Shown here: piece after piece, positions 6,511 to 13,992 of the stretch | Layout of the letters: each line of letters starts with the position of its first letter | How positions within the stretch are numbered: the first letter of the stretch is position 1 | Assembly: GCA_910588945.1 (NCBI GenBank) | Contig: CAJUSF010000026.1 | Coordinates: 1-27,745 of the forward strand | DNA length: 27,745 bases | Direction: 5' to 3' | Source: an uncultured Eggerthellaceae bacterium | Lineage (GTDB): Bacteria; Actinomycetota; Coriobacteriia; Coriobacteriales; Eggerthellaceae | The notes under the pieces: generated by a model | What the model saw: only the letters and a program-made list of their open reading frames with translations | What the model was told of the DNA's origin: nothing | The model's database searches: none | Program-made: the position numbers and the translations under genes

Positions 6511-7692
6511 ATGAATGATAAAGATAAGACAGGCAACCAAACAACTGATCAGCCAACTGAGCAATCTCCTGACACCGCGATCGAAATCGAGGTTGAATCC
6601 AAACCCGAGAGAAAGCCTTCCGATCAAACAACTGATCAGCCAACTGAGCCTAAACCTCCAATGTCCAAGCCACTGAAGATCACGCTCATCGTCATAGGCA
6701 TCTTGATAGGAATCGTCATCATCGCGCTCATTGCTGTGAATGTGTTTGTTCGTAGTACATATGCTACGTTCTACGACCAAGCCGAACAGGAATTCAGCAT
6801 CCCCGGAATCGACAGCGGCTTCGTCCCGCAAGACATCGACTATTACGACGTTGGTGAAACTTGGCTGTTTAGCGGCTACATGACAGACGGATCACGATCG
6901 CCTGTATACAAGCGCTACGTGAATGGCGATACATTTGAGGTCTATGTTAACGATACCGATGGTAAACCATATTCCGGCCACGGCTCGGCTATCACGAGCA
7001 ACGACAAATTCATATACCTCACCTGCGAAAACGGCTATCTTGTTTTCAACGCGGAAGACTTTATCTCGCTTCCGGATGGAGAAAGCATAACAGCGGTTGA
7101 AAAAATGGATCTCGACTTCACGCCCGCATTCATGAACATTGAGAACAACGAGCTCTACGTGGGCAACTTCTATCATCCGCAGGCCTACGAGACACCCGAC
7201 GAACACCATATAGCCACGCTCGATGGGCAGGAAGGCGCAATGAACCAAGCTGTGATGTATGTCTATGGATCCAACGAGTGGTTCCAATACGGCTTCTCTA
7301 GCACTCCAGTGCGCGCCTACTCCATTCCAGACCGTGTACAGGGTGTTTGCGCCACCGCTGATGAGAAGCTCATCTTCTCGACATCCTACGGACTCGCATC
7401 TTCGCACATCCTAACTTACGACACAAAAGGCATGGAGCCCGACGGATACTTCAGCACCTCGTCGTGCGATGTTCCACTGTTCATCCTCGACGCGCGCACG
7501 CAGGTTGAAAATTTAGAAGCACCCCCAATGACCGAGGGCATCGAAACACATGAGGGACGGATTTTCATTTGCGACGAATCAGCCACCAATAAATATATCT
7601 TCGGTAAGCTATACGGTGCAGGAAAGGTATTTTCGATTCCGATTCCCGAAGACGAGATCTCGCTGATGGGCAAGCCGGTCGTGCAAAGGTGA
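6511..7692 (+). CDS. Membrane-anchored extracytoplasmic protein of unknown function
   Basis: It encodes 393 residues that I do not recognise. The first 50 or so residues are cytoplasmic, polar and Pro/Thr/Gln-rich, with QTTDQPTE occurring twice. One strongly hydrophobic helix follows (ITLIVIGILIGIVIIALIAV), then a domain of about 320 residues on the outside. That domain has repeated aromatic/Gly strand-like patterns (DKFIYLTCENGYLVF, NNELYVGNFY, EKLIFSTSYG, EGRIFICDES), suggesting a beta-propeller or similar beta-rich fold, and few cysteines. The ATG at 6511 is chosen over 6484 because AAAGGA lies five bases upstream. The Ppx/GppA gene follows after 60 bases and may be co-transcribed. The duplicated peptide comes from an exact 25-bp DNA repeat. 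Confidence 0.75.
   Translation: MNDKDKTGNQTTDQPTEQSPDTAIEIEVESKPERKPSDQTTDQPTEPKPPMSKPLKITLIVIGILIGIVIIALIAVNVFVRSTYATFYDQAEQEFSIPGIDSGFVPQDIDYYDVGETWLFSGYMTDGSRSPVYKRYVNGDTFEVYVNDTDGKPYSGHGSAITSNDKFIYLTCENGYLVFNAEDFISLPDGESITAVEKMDLDFTPAFMNIENNELYVGNFYHPQAYETPDEHHIATLDGQEGAMNQAVMYVYGSNEWFQYGFSSTPVRAYSIPDRVQGVCATADEKLIFSTSYGLASSHILTYDTKGMEPDGYFSTSSCDVPLFILDARTQVENLEAPPMTEGIETHEGRIFICDESATNKYIFGKLYGAGKVFSIPIPEDEISLMGKPVVQR
6538..6649. repeat. Exact 25-bp direct repeat inside the membrane-protein gene
   Basis: CAAACAACTGATCAGCCAAC followed by TGAGC is present at 6538-6562 and 6625-6649. The copies are 87 bases apart, a multiple of three, so the frame is kept and QTTDQPTE is repeated in the protein. 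Complete identity at the DNA level points to a recent duplication or gene conversion. The repeat could mediate deletion of 87 bp (29 residues). Confidence 0.9.
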
Positions 7693-7752
7693 CAGGCGAA
7701 TGCAGAGGATTTGAACAAACCTGTCAGCAAACCAAGCAGAAACGGATAATCA

Positions 7753-8679
7753 ATGCACAGATGCGGCATCATAGATTTAGGGTCGAACACGATAAGACTC
7801 GTAGTGTACGAAGTGAAGAAAAGCCCCGGAGAGCGGCTCACAAAAAAGGATTTCTCGACACTTATATCCACAAAGAAGACGGTCGGGCTGTCGAATTATG
7901 TGATCGATGGGCAACTGAGCGATGCCGGCATTGAACGCGCGGCCGAAGTGCTGTCTGACATGATCGGTCGCGCAAAGGTGGTGAATTGCGATTCCGTGAG
8001 CATCTTCGCCACAGCCGTTCTGCGAAATTGCAACAATTCGAAAGCGGCCGTTAAGGCTATCGAAAAGAGGATCGGATGCCGGATCGATATGATCTCTGGC
8101 GAGAAAGAGGCACGACTCGATTTCGTCGGCGCATCGTGCGATAGAAAGATATCGTCCGGCACGCTGATCGATATCGGCGGCGGATCAACTGAGCTTGTGC
8201 AGATCGCAGGTGGAAAAGCAGGCAACATGGAAAGCATCTCGATGGGCAGCGTTTCGACTTATGCGTCGTTCGTGCTCCACGTTTTGCCGACTCCGGCTGA
8301 AATCGACGCGATCGCGAAAGCCCTGAGCGAGCGTCTGGACCGATTGAATAACGCGAAGAGCTACCGATGCAGCACGTTGTATGGAGTCGGCGGCAGCATC
8401 CGTGCGCTCGGCAAGCTGGATGCGCTGCTGCTCGGGCAAGAAAAGAAATCGCGCGAGCTCGACCGCGACGATATCACGCGCCTCACAGAAGCGCTTCACA
8501 GCGCATCGTCAGATTTTACGCATGCGCTGACGAAGGCGGCTCCGGACAGGATTCACACAATCGGTTGCGGACTCGTCATTCTGAGCACGGTTATGGATAC
8601 ACTTGGCGCGAAGCGTGTTGAGATCTGCAAATATGGCGTGCGTGAAGGATATCTTTTGGAATGCGTCCACGCTTCTTGA
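7753..8679 (+). CDS. Ppx/GppA family phosphatase (exopolyphosphatase / pppGpp phosphohydrolase)
   Basis: The 308-residue product starts CGIIDLGSNTIRLVVYEV, the phosphate-1 motif of the ASKHA (actin/Hsp70-like) fold. It continues with the ISGEKEARLDFVG segment (catalytic Glu region), the phosphate-2 motif LIDIGGGSTELVQI and GVGGSIRALGKL (adenosine-type motif). The family hydrolyses terminal phosphate from polyphosphate or pppGpp. At about 300 residues it is the short form, lacking the C-terminal HD domain, so exopolyphosphatase and (p)ppGpp activities cannot be separated by sequence alone. The ATG at 7753 has only a weak GGAT upstream. It follows the unknown membrane protein by 60 bases and converges on the LysR gene. 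Confidence 0.92.
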   Translation: MHRCGIIDLGSNTIRLVVYEVKKSPGERLTKKDFSTLISTKKTVGLSNYVIDGQLSDAGIERAAEVLSDMIGRAKVVNCDSVSIFATAVLRNCNNSKAAVKAIEKRIGCRIDMISGEKEARLDFVGASCDRKISSGTLIDIGGGSTELVQIAGGKAGNMESISMGSVSTYASFVLHVLPTPAEIDAIAKALSERLDRLNNAKSYRCSTLYGVGGSIRALGKLDALLLGQEKKSRELDRDDITRLTEALHSASSDFTHALTKAAPDRIHTIGCGLVILSTVMDTLGAKRVEICKYGVREGYLLECVHAS

Positions 8680-8688
8680 TTTTGCTCG

Positions 8689-8727
8689 GCAACCCGCCTT
8701 TGCAATCCGCCTTCGCAACCCGTTTTC
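8689..8727. repeat. Three tandem 13-bp repeats in a convergent gap
   Basis: GCAACCCGCCTTT, GCAATCCGCCTTC and GCAACCCGTTTTC follow directly on one another, each with one to three changes. They sit in the 67-bp gap between the convergent Ppx/GppA and LysR genes. No hairpin terminator is apparent there. Confidence 0.7.
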
Positions 8728-8746
8728 GCAGCTCCAGCGAAAGAGC

Positions 8747-9673
8747 CTACAACCCCGAGTAGCCCTTGTTGTACTCTTCGATGAATATCCCAAGCGTATC
8801 GATATATTTTTGCGCAAGATCGGAAAGCTGACGCTCATTATGGACAATATATCCAATCACCATGCGCTCATCTGTGCGAAGAGGAATAGCCACGATTCCA
8901 GAATGCATCTCACTGGAAAGAACGCCTGTTGAAACGGTATATCCGTTGTGGTGCGAGAGCAAATTCGAAAGCGTGCCGCGGTCACTTATGATCACGCGCT
9001 TCTTATGCGGCAACTCTGCAAACGGCTCTTCCGCATAATAAAACGAATTCGTCTTGCCCTGCTCGAATGTGTAGCGCGGGTAGTCCGCAACGTCTTCCGG
9101 CTCCAACATCGCCTTGCCTGCCAATGGATGATGCGACCCCACGAAAATATGGGGCTGCGCTGTGAAAAGCGGCGTAAACGAAAGGTTAGCGTCTTCGAGC
9201 GCCTTCGATATAACCTGCTCGTTGAACGACGACATATAAAGAATTCCCACGTCGCTTCTAAAATCGCGAACGTCCTCGATAATCTCGTATGTGCGCGTTT
9301 CGCGGAGACTGAATGTGTAGCCTTCGCCTTCGTACTCATCCACGAATTCCAAGAACGCCTCCACCGGAAACGCATAGTGCTGCGAAGAGATCGCAAGTTG
9401 TCTGGTGGAGGGCTGAACATCTTTGGCATAGCGCGCTTCCATAAGATCGGCCTGCTCGACCACTTGCCGCGCATATCCGAGAAGCTCCATCCCCTCGCGC
9501 GTGAGAACGATACCGCGGTTCGAACGCTCAAAGATGGTGATCCCACATTCGCGCTCAAGGTCCTTCACCGCAACCGACAGGCTCGACTGCGACACAAAGA
9601 GCTGATGCGCAGCGGCGCTGATCGAATCGCACGAAGCAATCGCTATGAGATATCTAAGTTGCTGAAGCGTCAT
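8747..9673 (-). CDS. LysR-family transcriptional regulator
   Basis: The 308-residue product has the usual LysR length and layout. It begins MTLQQLRYLIAIASCDSISA and continues with the winged HTH (AAHQLFVSQSSLSVAVKDLE) and the linker helix. An effector-binding domain of about 210 residues follows, with a likely start at RQLAISSQHYAFPVEAFLEF. The ATG at 9673 fits the family start. The upstream in-frame extension begins at a TTG and lacks similarity. No clear ribosome site is present, but the start lies only seven bases after the stop of the NifX-like gene, so translation is probably coupled. The effector is unknown. Confidence 0.9.
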   Translation of the reverse strand: MTLQQLRYLIAIASCDSISAAAHQLFVSQSSLSVAVKDLERECGITIFERSNRGIVLTREGMELLGYARQVVEQADLMEARYAKDVQPSTRQLAISSQHYAFPVEAFLEFVDEYEGEGYTFSLRETRTYEIIEDVRDFRSDVGILYMSSFNEQVISKALEDANLSFTPLFTAQPHIFVGSHHPLAGKAMLEPEDVADYPRYTFEQGKTNSFYYAEEPFAELPHKKRVIISDRGTLSNLLSHHNGYTVSTGVLSSEMHSGIVAIPLRTDERMVIGYIVHNERQLSDLAQKYIDTLGIFIEEYNKGYSGL

Positions 9674-9680
9674 CTGACAA

Positions 9681-10046
9681 TCAGTGATGCGCGCAAGCGT
9701 CGTCAATGGACATCAAAGCGCATTCACCGGCTATGAACTTAGCGGCTGCGTCGCCCACGATAGGAGTTTCGCGCTCCGAATAAACCTTCACGCCGGAGTT
9801 CGTGAAGCGAGTCAGAGGCGGGCGACCCATGCCGACTGTTAGCATGGCGTCGATTCCGAGGCTCAGCGCAAAATCAATCACGCCTCCGCAACCTACAGTG
9901 TCATGGTCGACATTCTTCACAGGCTCGACGCTTTTGATTTCTCCATTCTCGATATCTATGACCGTGAAATAGGGAGTGTGACCGAAGTGCCCCGATCGCA
10001 TGCTTTTCAGGCCGTCTGCGGTTTCGCTTGGGATTGCCAGTTTCAT
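9681..10046 (-). CDS. NifX/NifB-type dinitrogenase Fe-Mo cofactor-binding domain protein
   Basis: This is a stand-alone 121-residue NifX-like domain (PF02579 type). It has a compact alpha/beta fold that binds metal clusters in the nitrogenase family and is widespread in anaerobes that do not fix nitrogen. Visible signatures are KLAIPSETADG at the start, SGHFGHTPYFTVIDIENGEI, HDTVGCGGVIDFALSLGIDA and TVGMGRPPLTRFTNSGVKVY. The ATG at 10046 has AGGAG five to six bases upstream. Its promoter is at 10101-10129. No nif genes are visible in the window. It is followed directly by the LysR regulator, so the pair may respond to metal or redox state, which is an inference. Confidence 0.88.
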   Translation of the reverse strand: MKLAIPSETADGLKSMRSGHFGHTPYFTVIDIENGEIKSVEPVKNVDHDTVGCGGVIDFALSLGIDAMLTVGMGRPPLTRFTNSGVKVYSERETPIVGDAAAKFIAGECALMSIDDACAHH

Positions 10047-10100
10047 CTTGATCTCCTGTGTTCGAGTTGGCGCAAAGATGCGCACCGATTCTTTCCCCTC

Positions 10101-10129
10101 CATTATAGGAGTTCGAAATGGATGCGTCA
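10101..10129 (-). promoter_or_regulatory. Sigma70 promoter of the NifX-like/LysR operon
   Basis: On the minus strand GTGACG (10129-10124) and a perfect TATAAT (10106-10101) are 17 bases apart. The likely start near 10094 gives a leader of about 50 nt before the NifX-like gene. Confidence 0.7.
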
Positions 10130-10200
10130 CCGGCGAGTCGTTCGTGTGCTGTCAGTGAACCACGAGCGTGTCGCTATCGCACAAAAGATTAGAGAGGCTA

Positions 10201-10647
10201 TCAGAGGAAATCGGTGTCCAGACAGATCGTAAACGGGCCGTCGTTTGTGAGCGACACCTCCATCATCGCACCGAAGCGACCGGTTTGTACGTTCGGGATG
10301 TCGGCGCTTGCAAGCTCAACGAAGTGCTCGTAGAGTCGCTCGGCTTCATCCGGAGTGCCAGCATCAGTAAACGATGGACGGTTGCCACGCTTGCAATTCG
10401 CATATAACGTGAACTGACTTACAATCAAAACCTCGCCATCAACATCGGCCAGCGACAAATTCGTCTTCCCGCTGCCGTCCTCAAAAATCCGCATCTTGAA
10501 GATCTTGTTCCAAAGCTTCTGCGCCTTGGCCTCGGTATCGTTTTGACCTACTCCCAGAAGTAGAAGATACCCTTTCCCGATTCTGCCGACCGTAGCACCG
10601 TCAACGGAAACCTCTGCGCGACTCACGCGCTGAACAACTGCTCGCAT
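10201..10647 (-). CDS. dtd: D-aminoacyl-tRNA deacylase
   Basis: The 148-residue enzyme removes D-amino acids (and glycine) wrongly attached to tRNA. It has the MRAVVQRVSRAEVSVDG start, the active-site SQFTLYANCKRGNRPSF segment (SQxTLYA motif) and a C-terminal NDGPFTICLDT. The last is the cross-subunit Gly-cis-Pro region, here GPF instead of the more usual GPV. The ATG at 10647 has GGAGGATAAGG directly upstream. It follows the DNA glycosylase after 48 bases. That gap holds a small stem (10671-10676 with 10681-10686). The two probably share a transcript. Confidence 0.96.
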   Translation of the reverse strand: MRAVVQRVSRAEVSVDGATVGRIGKGYLLLLGVGQNDTEAKAQKLWNKIFKMRIFEDGSGKTNLSLADVDGEVLIVSQFTLYANCKRGNRPSFTDAGTPDEAERLYEHFVELASADIPNVQTGRFGAMMEVSLTNDGPFTICLDTDFL

Positions 10648-10695
10648 CCTTATCCTCCATTTACAGCACTTCCGGCAAAGGCCGGAGCCCCGCCG

Positions 10696-11304
10696 CTACA
10701 CTCGGTGCGCCGCTTCCCAAATATAAAGGCTCGCCACACTTCCGTAAGGCGAAAACCTGCGGCGATACCTCTCAAAGCGATCGCGATCGATCTCCTTATG
10801 ATGATAGATCGCGCGCAATCCGCGATGTATTCCCAAATCGTCAAAGGCGAAGATGTCCATGCGATTCATGCTGAATAGAAGGATCATCTCGGACGTCCAG
10901 CGCCCGATCCCCTTGATCGAGCTCAAATATGCGATTGCCTCCGCGTCATCCATCGCATCAAGCGCATGCAGGTCGAACTCGCCCTTGATGACGTTATCGA
11001 CAAACCCGCGTATGTATTCAGCCTTGCGAAAGGTGGTCCCGAAAGCTTGAAGCTCCTCAATCGATGACTCCGAAAGGGATTCCGCCGAAATAGGCCCGAG
11101 CGTATCCTCAATTCGTGCGATTACCGTTTTCGCCGCTGCAGTAGAGATCTGCTGTCCGATGATACTTTTCACTACCGACTCGAAAACAGTGCCATCCATC
11201 TCGCGGTTGATATGCCCGAATTCATCTATCGCGCGCGCAAGCTTCCTGTCTTTCGAGCGAAGATAATCCACGGCATCATCGCCGTATTGAAAGTAAGTCG
11301 ACAT
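10696..11304 (-). CDS. HhH-GPD DNA glycosylase (3-methyladenine glycosylase II / AlkA type)
   Basis: The product has 202 residues. It has the core of the helix-hairpin-helix base-excision enzymes: VVKSIIGQQISTAAAKTV, the hairpin LSSIKGIGRWTSEMIL (about 128-142) and the catalytic aspartate region FAFDDLGIHRG, with D156 the likely nucleophile-activating residue. There is no C-terminal Cys4 Fe-S cluster, so it is closer to AlkA/MAG than to Nth or MutY. It lacks the N-terminal AlkA domain. The ATG at 11304 has AGGGGA eight bases upstream. The longer frame to 11385 is unlikely to be used. Confidence 0.9.
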   Translation of the reverse strand: MSTYFQYGDDAVDYLRSKDRKLARAIDEFGHINREMDGTVFESVVKSIIGQQISTAAAKTVIARIEDTLGPISAESLSESSIEELQAFGTTFRKAEYIRGFVDNVIKGEFDLHALDAMDDAEAIAYLSSIKGIGRWTSEMILLFSMNRMDIFAFDDLGIHRGLRAIYHHKEIDRDRFERYRRRFSPYGSVASLYIWEAAHRV

Positions 11305-11358
11305 ATCGCAGGTCCCCTTTTCGCGAATGTAGGGTTGTGGCTCAAAACGCGCGCTTGC

Positions 11359-11372
11359 ACGCAGGCCTGCGT
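11359..11372. promoter_or_regulatory. 14-bp palindrome ACGCAGGCCTGCGT before the glycosylase gene
   Basis: A perfect 14-base palindrome lies about 55 bases upstream of the glycosylase start, in the 110-bp gap after the MFS gene. GTTTACACAAAC, itself a short inverted repeat, is adjacent at about 11376-11387. It may be an operator for the glycosylase-dtd transcript. No convincing promoter boxes were found beside it. Confidence 0.3.
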
Positions 11373-11414
11373 AAAGTTTACACAAACGTGCGCGGATGCA
11401 CGCTCAATAGATTC

Positions 11415-12896
11415 TCACTTTGCGTGCGTATGGGCAAGTTTCGCGTCTTGCGAAAGCTGCAAATTGTGCTTGTTTTGATGGTTGGTCAGCATTTTTGCAA
11501 AGACGATCGAGGCGATGAAAGCGACCGCGACTATCGCGATGTCAATGTAGAGCGTGTGCGAGAAACCAGCAGCATATGCATCGGCCTTCGAAATTCCCTG
11601 CGCCATCAGCTTCTCGGCATCCGCAGACATTATTCCCACGAAGAGCGCCGATCCGAGCGATCCTGCGATCTGCACGAGCGTGGAGTGGATCGACGAACCG
11701 TGCGCGTAGATGCTTTTCGGCAATGTGCCCAGATCGATCGCCTTGAGCGTAGGGAATACAAGGCCGACTCCGATGAATGATGCCGCCACGCAAAAGATCA
11801 TCGCGATCGTCAGCATCATTGAAGAGGTGATCTCCATCCCGATGAACCCAACAAGCAGGATCAAGAAGCCGCATGGTATCAAGGGCCAGACACCGTGTTT
11901 GTCCTCGATCCGTCCGCCGACGAAGCACGAAACGGCATAACATAGGATCGGCACGGTGAGCATTGTGCCCGCAACAAAGGCAGTTTCGCCCGCCGTTCCC
12001 TCGAGATAGAGCGGCACTAGAAGGCTCATATAGATCGAGCCCATATAACCGAGCATCATCAACACTTCGCCAACCACGAATTTTGGATGCTTCATAGGCG
12101 ACAGATCAAGAAGCGGGTCGTCGATGTGGAATTGTCGCCACGAAAACACCACCAGCAAAACGATTCCTACCGCCATGCATAGAATCGATGGCACAAAGTC
12201 GTGCATAACCTCATTGAGACCGAAGATGAAAATCGCCAAGCTTACAAAGCTTAACACCACGCTGATCGCATCAATCTTCTTATCTTGGCGCTCATAGATG
12301 TCATGCAGGAAGAAGACGCCGAGAACAATGAGCACGACAGACATAACAAGCGGCACAAGAAACAGCGCCCGTAACCCCACATACGTCAAAATCATGCCAG
12401 CCGCAAGTGGCGCAAAGGCCAACCCAATCCCGATCACGCCGCTGTTGATCGCAAGGAGCGTCGCGCTTTTGCCTTCCGGGGCGATCGTGAGAATAACGCT
12501 CGTAACCACCGGAAAGAACAAACCGACCGTAAGCGCCTGAATCAGCCGGGCAGCGACCATCGATTCAAAATTCCAAGACAGAAAGCCCAGCAGCGACCCG
12601 ACCAGCGCAGCAACATAGCCGAAGATCATCACCTTGCGAATGCCGAAGCGCTTCAGAAGCGAGGCCGCCATGGTGATAACCGTCGCCGCTACGATCGTGA
12701 AGCTAAGAACCATCCAATTCGCAACGGAGAGGCGGACGTGAAAATCAGTTGCAACCTGATCGAGCGCTATGTTCATGAGCGACTGACTAAATGATGCAAG
12801 CAAATTGCTCCCAAGCATCAACACCATCATCATCCATAGTGCTTTACCCGTTGGAAGAGGCGAAGCGAGGGGCTGCGCGCTTTTTGAAGTCGTCAT
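11415..12896 (-). CDS. MFS drug exporter, DHA2 (EmrB/QacA-like, 14-TM) family
   Basis: The 493-residue membrane protein should work as a proton-driven exporter in the cytoplasmic membrane. It starts with a short cytoplasmic tail, then TM1 (LWMMMVLMLGSNLLASFSQS) followed by MNIALDQVATDF, the DHA2 motif usually written N(V/I)ALPxI. Next come the motif-A-like loop LLKRFGIRKVMIFGY and GVIGIGLAFAPLAAGMIL (motif C). About 14 hydrophobic segments can be counted. The ATG at 12896 is chosen because TAGGTGAT lies just upstream; a GTG nine bases earlier is the alternative. The C-terminus is cytoplasmic and His/Lys-rich. The substrate is not predictable. Confidence 0.92.
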   Translation of the reverse strand: MTTSKSAQPLASPLPTGKALWMMMVLMLGSNLLASFSQSLMNIALDQVATDFHVRLSVANWMVLSFTIVAATVITMAASLLKRFGIRKVMIFGYVAALVGSLLGFLSWNFESMVAARLIQALTVGLFFPVVTSVILTIAPEGKSATLLAINSGVIGIGLAFAPLAAGMILTYVGLRALFLVPLVMSVVLIVLGVFFLHDIYERQDKKIDAISVVLSFVSLAIFIFGLNEVMHDFVPSILCMAVGIVLLVVFSWRQFHIDDPLLDLSPMKHPKFVVGEVLMMLGYMGSIYMSLLVPLYLEGTAGETAFVAGTMLTVPILCYAVSCFVGGRIEDKHGVWPLIPCGFLILLVGFIGMEITSSMMLTIAMIFCVAASFIGVGLVFPTLKAIDLGTLPKSIYAHGSSIHSTLVQIAGSLGSALFVGIMSADAEKLMAQGISKADAYAAGFSHTLYIDIAIVAVAFIASIVFAKMLTNHQNKHNLQLSQDAKLAHTHAK

Positions 12897-12955
12897 GGTG
12901 ATCACCTAGATCTCACGTGGGATTTCTCACCATTATCGACCTGCGATATCACGCA

Positions 12956-12978
12956 AACGGCACATCCTGCGTGCCGTT
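12956..12978 (-). terminator. Weak hairpin between the GH25 and MFS genes
   Basis: AACGGCAC (12956-12963) and GTGCCGTT (12971-12978) form an 8-bp stem with a seven-base loop, about 90 bases past the lysozyme gene on the minus strand. Only a short TTT follows, so termination would be weak. It could also be an operator for the MFS gene. Confidence 0.35.
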
Positions 12979-13065
12979 CACGCGTCGTTCATATGCTGTT
13001 CTCAAAACGACAACAGCCTTGGCGCTGCATGCCGGACCATGCCTACTTCACGCCGTATAGCCAGT

Positions 13066-13959
13066 TTACACCAGCCACATATTCAGATCCACGCGCGTCG
13101 AGATGCCAGGTATCGCGCCGGAATTGGTGTATTGCCAAATAACAAAGTCGAACGGAGCGGTCGGTTCGTTCACATCGTACTCGGCAAACCAAATCGGATA
13201 TGACGTCAAGGTGTTGTACTCGAGACGCAGCAGATCACGTTTGTTCCCGTATATGAGCGTGTTATAGCCCGCCATCAGCATCTCATCGCAAAATGCGGCC
13301 GCGTTTCTCGTAAGCTGCTCGCCCGAAATATCGTTAGCACGCGCGCCTTCGACATTCACACGCTCGTGATCGTACGCGATCGCCTCAAACGAGCACCCCA
13401 TCTTTTCAGCCTGCGCCACCTGCTCCAGCGTGAAGGCCACTTCCTCAGCAACTTCCTGCTCGTTCAGGGCCTGCGAAAAGAAGTACCCGGAAACGGCGAT
13501 TCCTTGCTCAGCCGCTCCAATGGCGTTTTGCAGGAAATAATCATCTACGCCGAGACGCCCCTCCGTTGCCCCTCGATTCCCGATACGAATAAAAGCGAAT
13601 TCAACACCGGCGGTTGCGACTGCCGGCCAATTTATGTCGAACTGATGCTCCGAAACATCGATTCCCCATCTCGACCGCAAAGTGCCGTTTTCGTAGAAGT
13701 CCAAGCGCTGGCCGTTTTCGACAAGACCATTCCAATCGTAAGGACTTACGTAATAATCCGTGGGATGGCCGCCTCGTGGGAGCCGGCCGCCACAACCTGC
13801 AAGCGAAAGCGCAGTCGGCGCAATGATGGCCGTTGCAGCCGCGGTGCCGAGCGCCTTGATCGCAGACCGACGGGTGATCGGTGTTTTCGCATGCGTCGTA
13901 CTGCATCCCGGCGTATGCGCATGCTTTGTTAAATCGAAATGTTGCTTCGCAGATTTCAT
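13066..13959 (-). CDS. GH25 lysozyme with Tat/lipoprotein-type signal
   Basis: The product has about 297 residues. GH25 enzymes cut the N-acetylmuramyl beta-1,4 bond of peptidoglycan. The domain starts at RWGIDVSEHQFDINWPAVATAG and includes FAFIRIGNRG, the catalytic-type YDHE motif and the end VIWQYTNSGAIPGI. The N-terminus carries TRRSAIKALGTAAATAIIA, a Tat-like twin-Arg plus hydrophobic stretch, then LSLAGC, a lipobox, so it is probably exported folded and lipid-anchored. None of the possible starts (GTG 13986, ATG 13968, ATG 13959) has a good ribosome site. The MoxR-methyltransferase stop lies 7-34 bases upstream, so coupled translation is likely. It is the last gene of the minus-strand block. 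Confidence 0.85.
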   Translation of the reverse strand: MKSAKQHFDLTKHAHTPGCSTTHAKTPITRRSAIKALGTAAATAIIAPTALSLAGCGGRLPRGGHPTDYYVSPYDWNGLVENGQRLDFYENGTLRSRWGIDVSEHQFDINWPAVATAGVEFAFIRIGNRGATEGRLGVDDYFLQNAIGAAEQGIAVSGYFFSQALNEQEVAEEVAFTLEQVAQAEKMGCSFEAIAYDHERVNVEGARANDISGEQLTRNAAAFCDEMLMAGYNTLIYGNKRDLLRLEYNTLTSYPIWFAEYDVNEPTAPFDFVIWQYTNSGAIPGISTRVDLNMWLV

Positions 13960-13992
13960 GCATTGCATTGTAACGCTTAGCCGCACCGCGCT

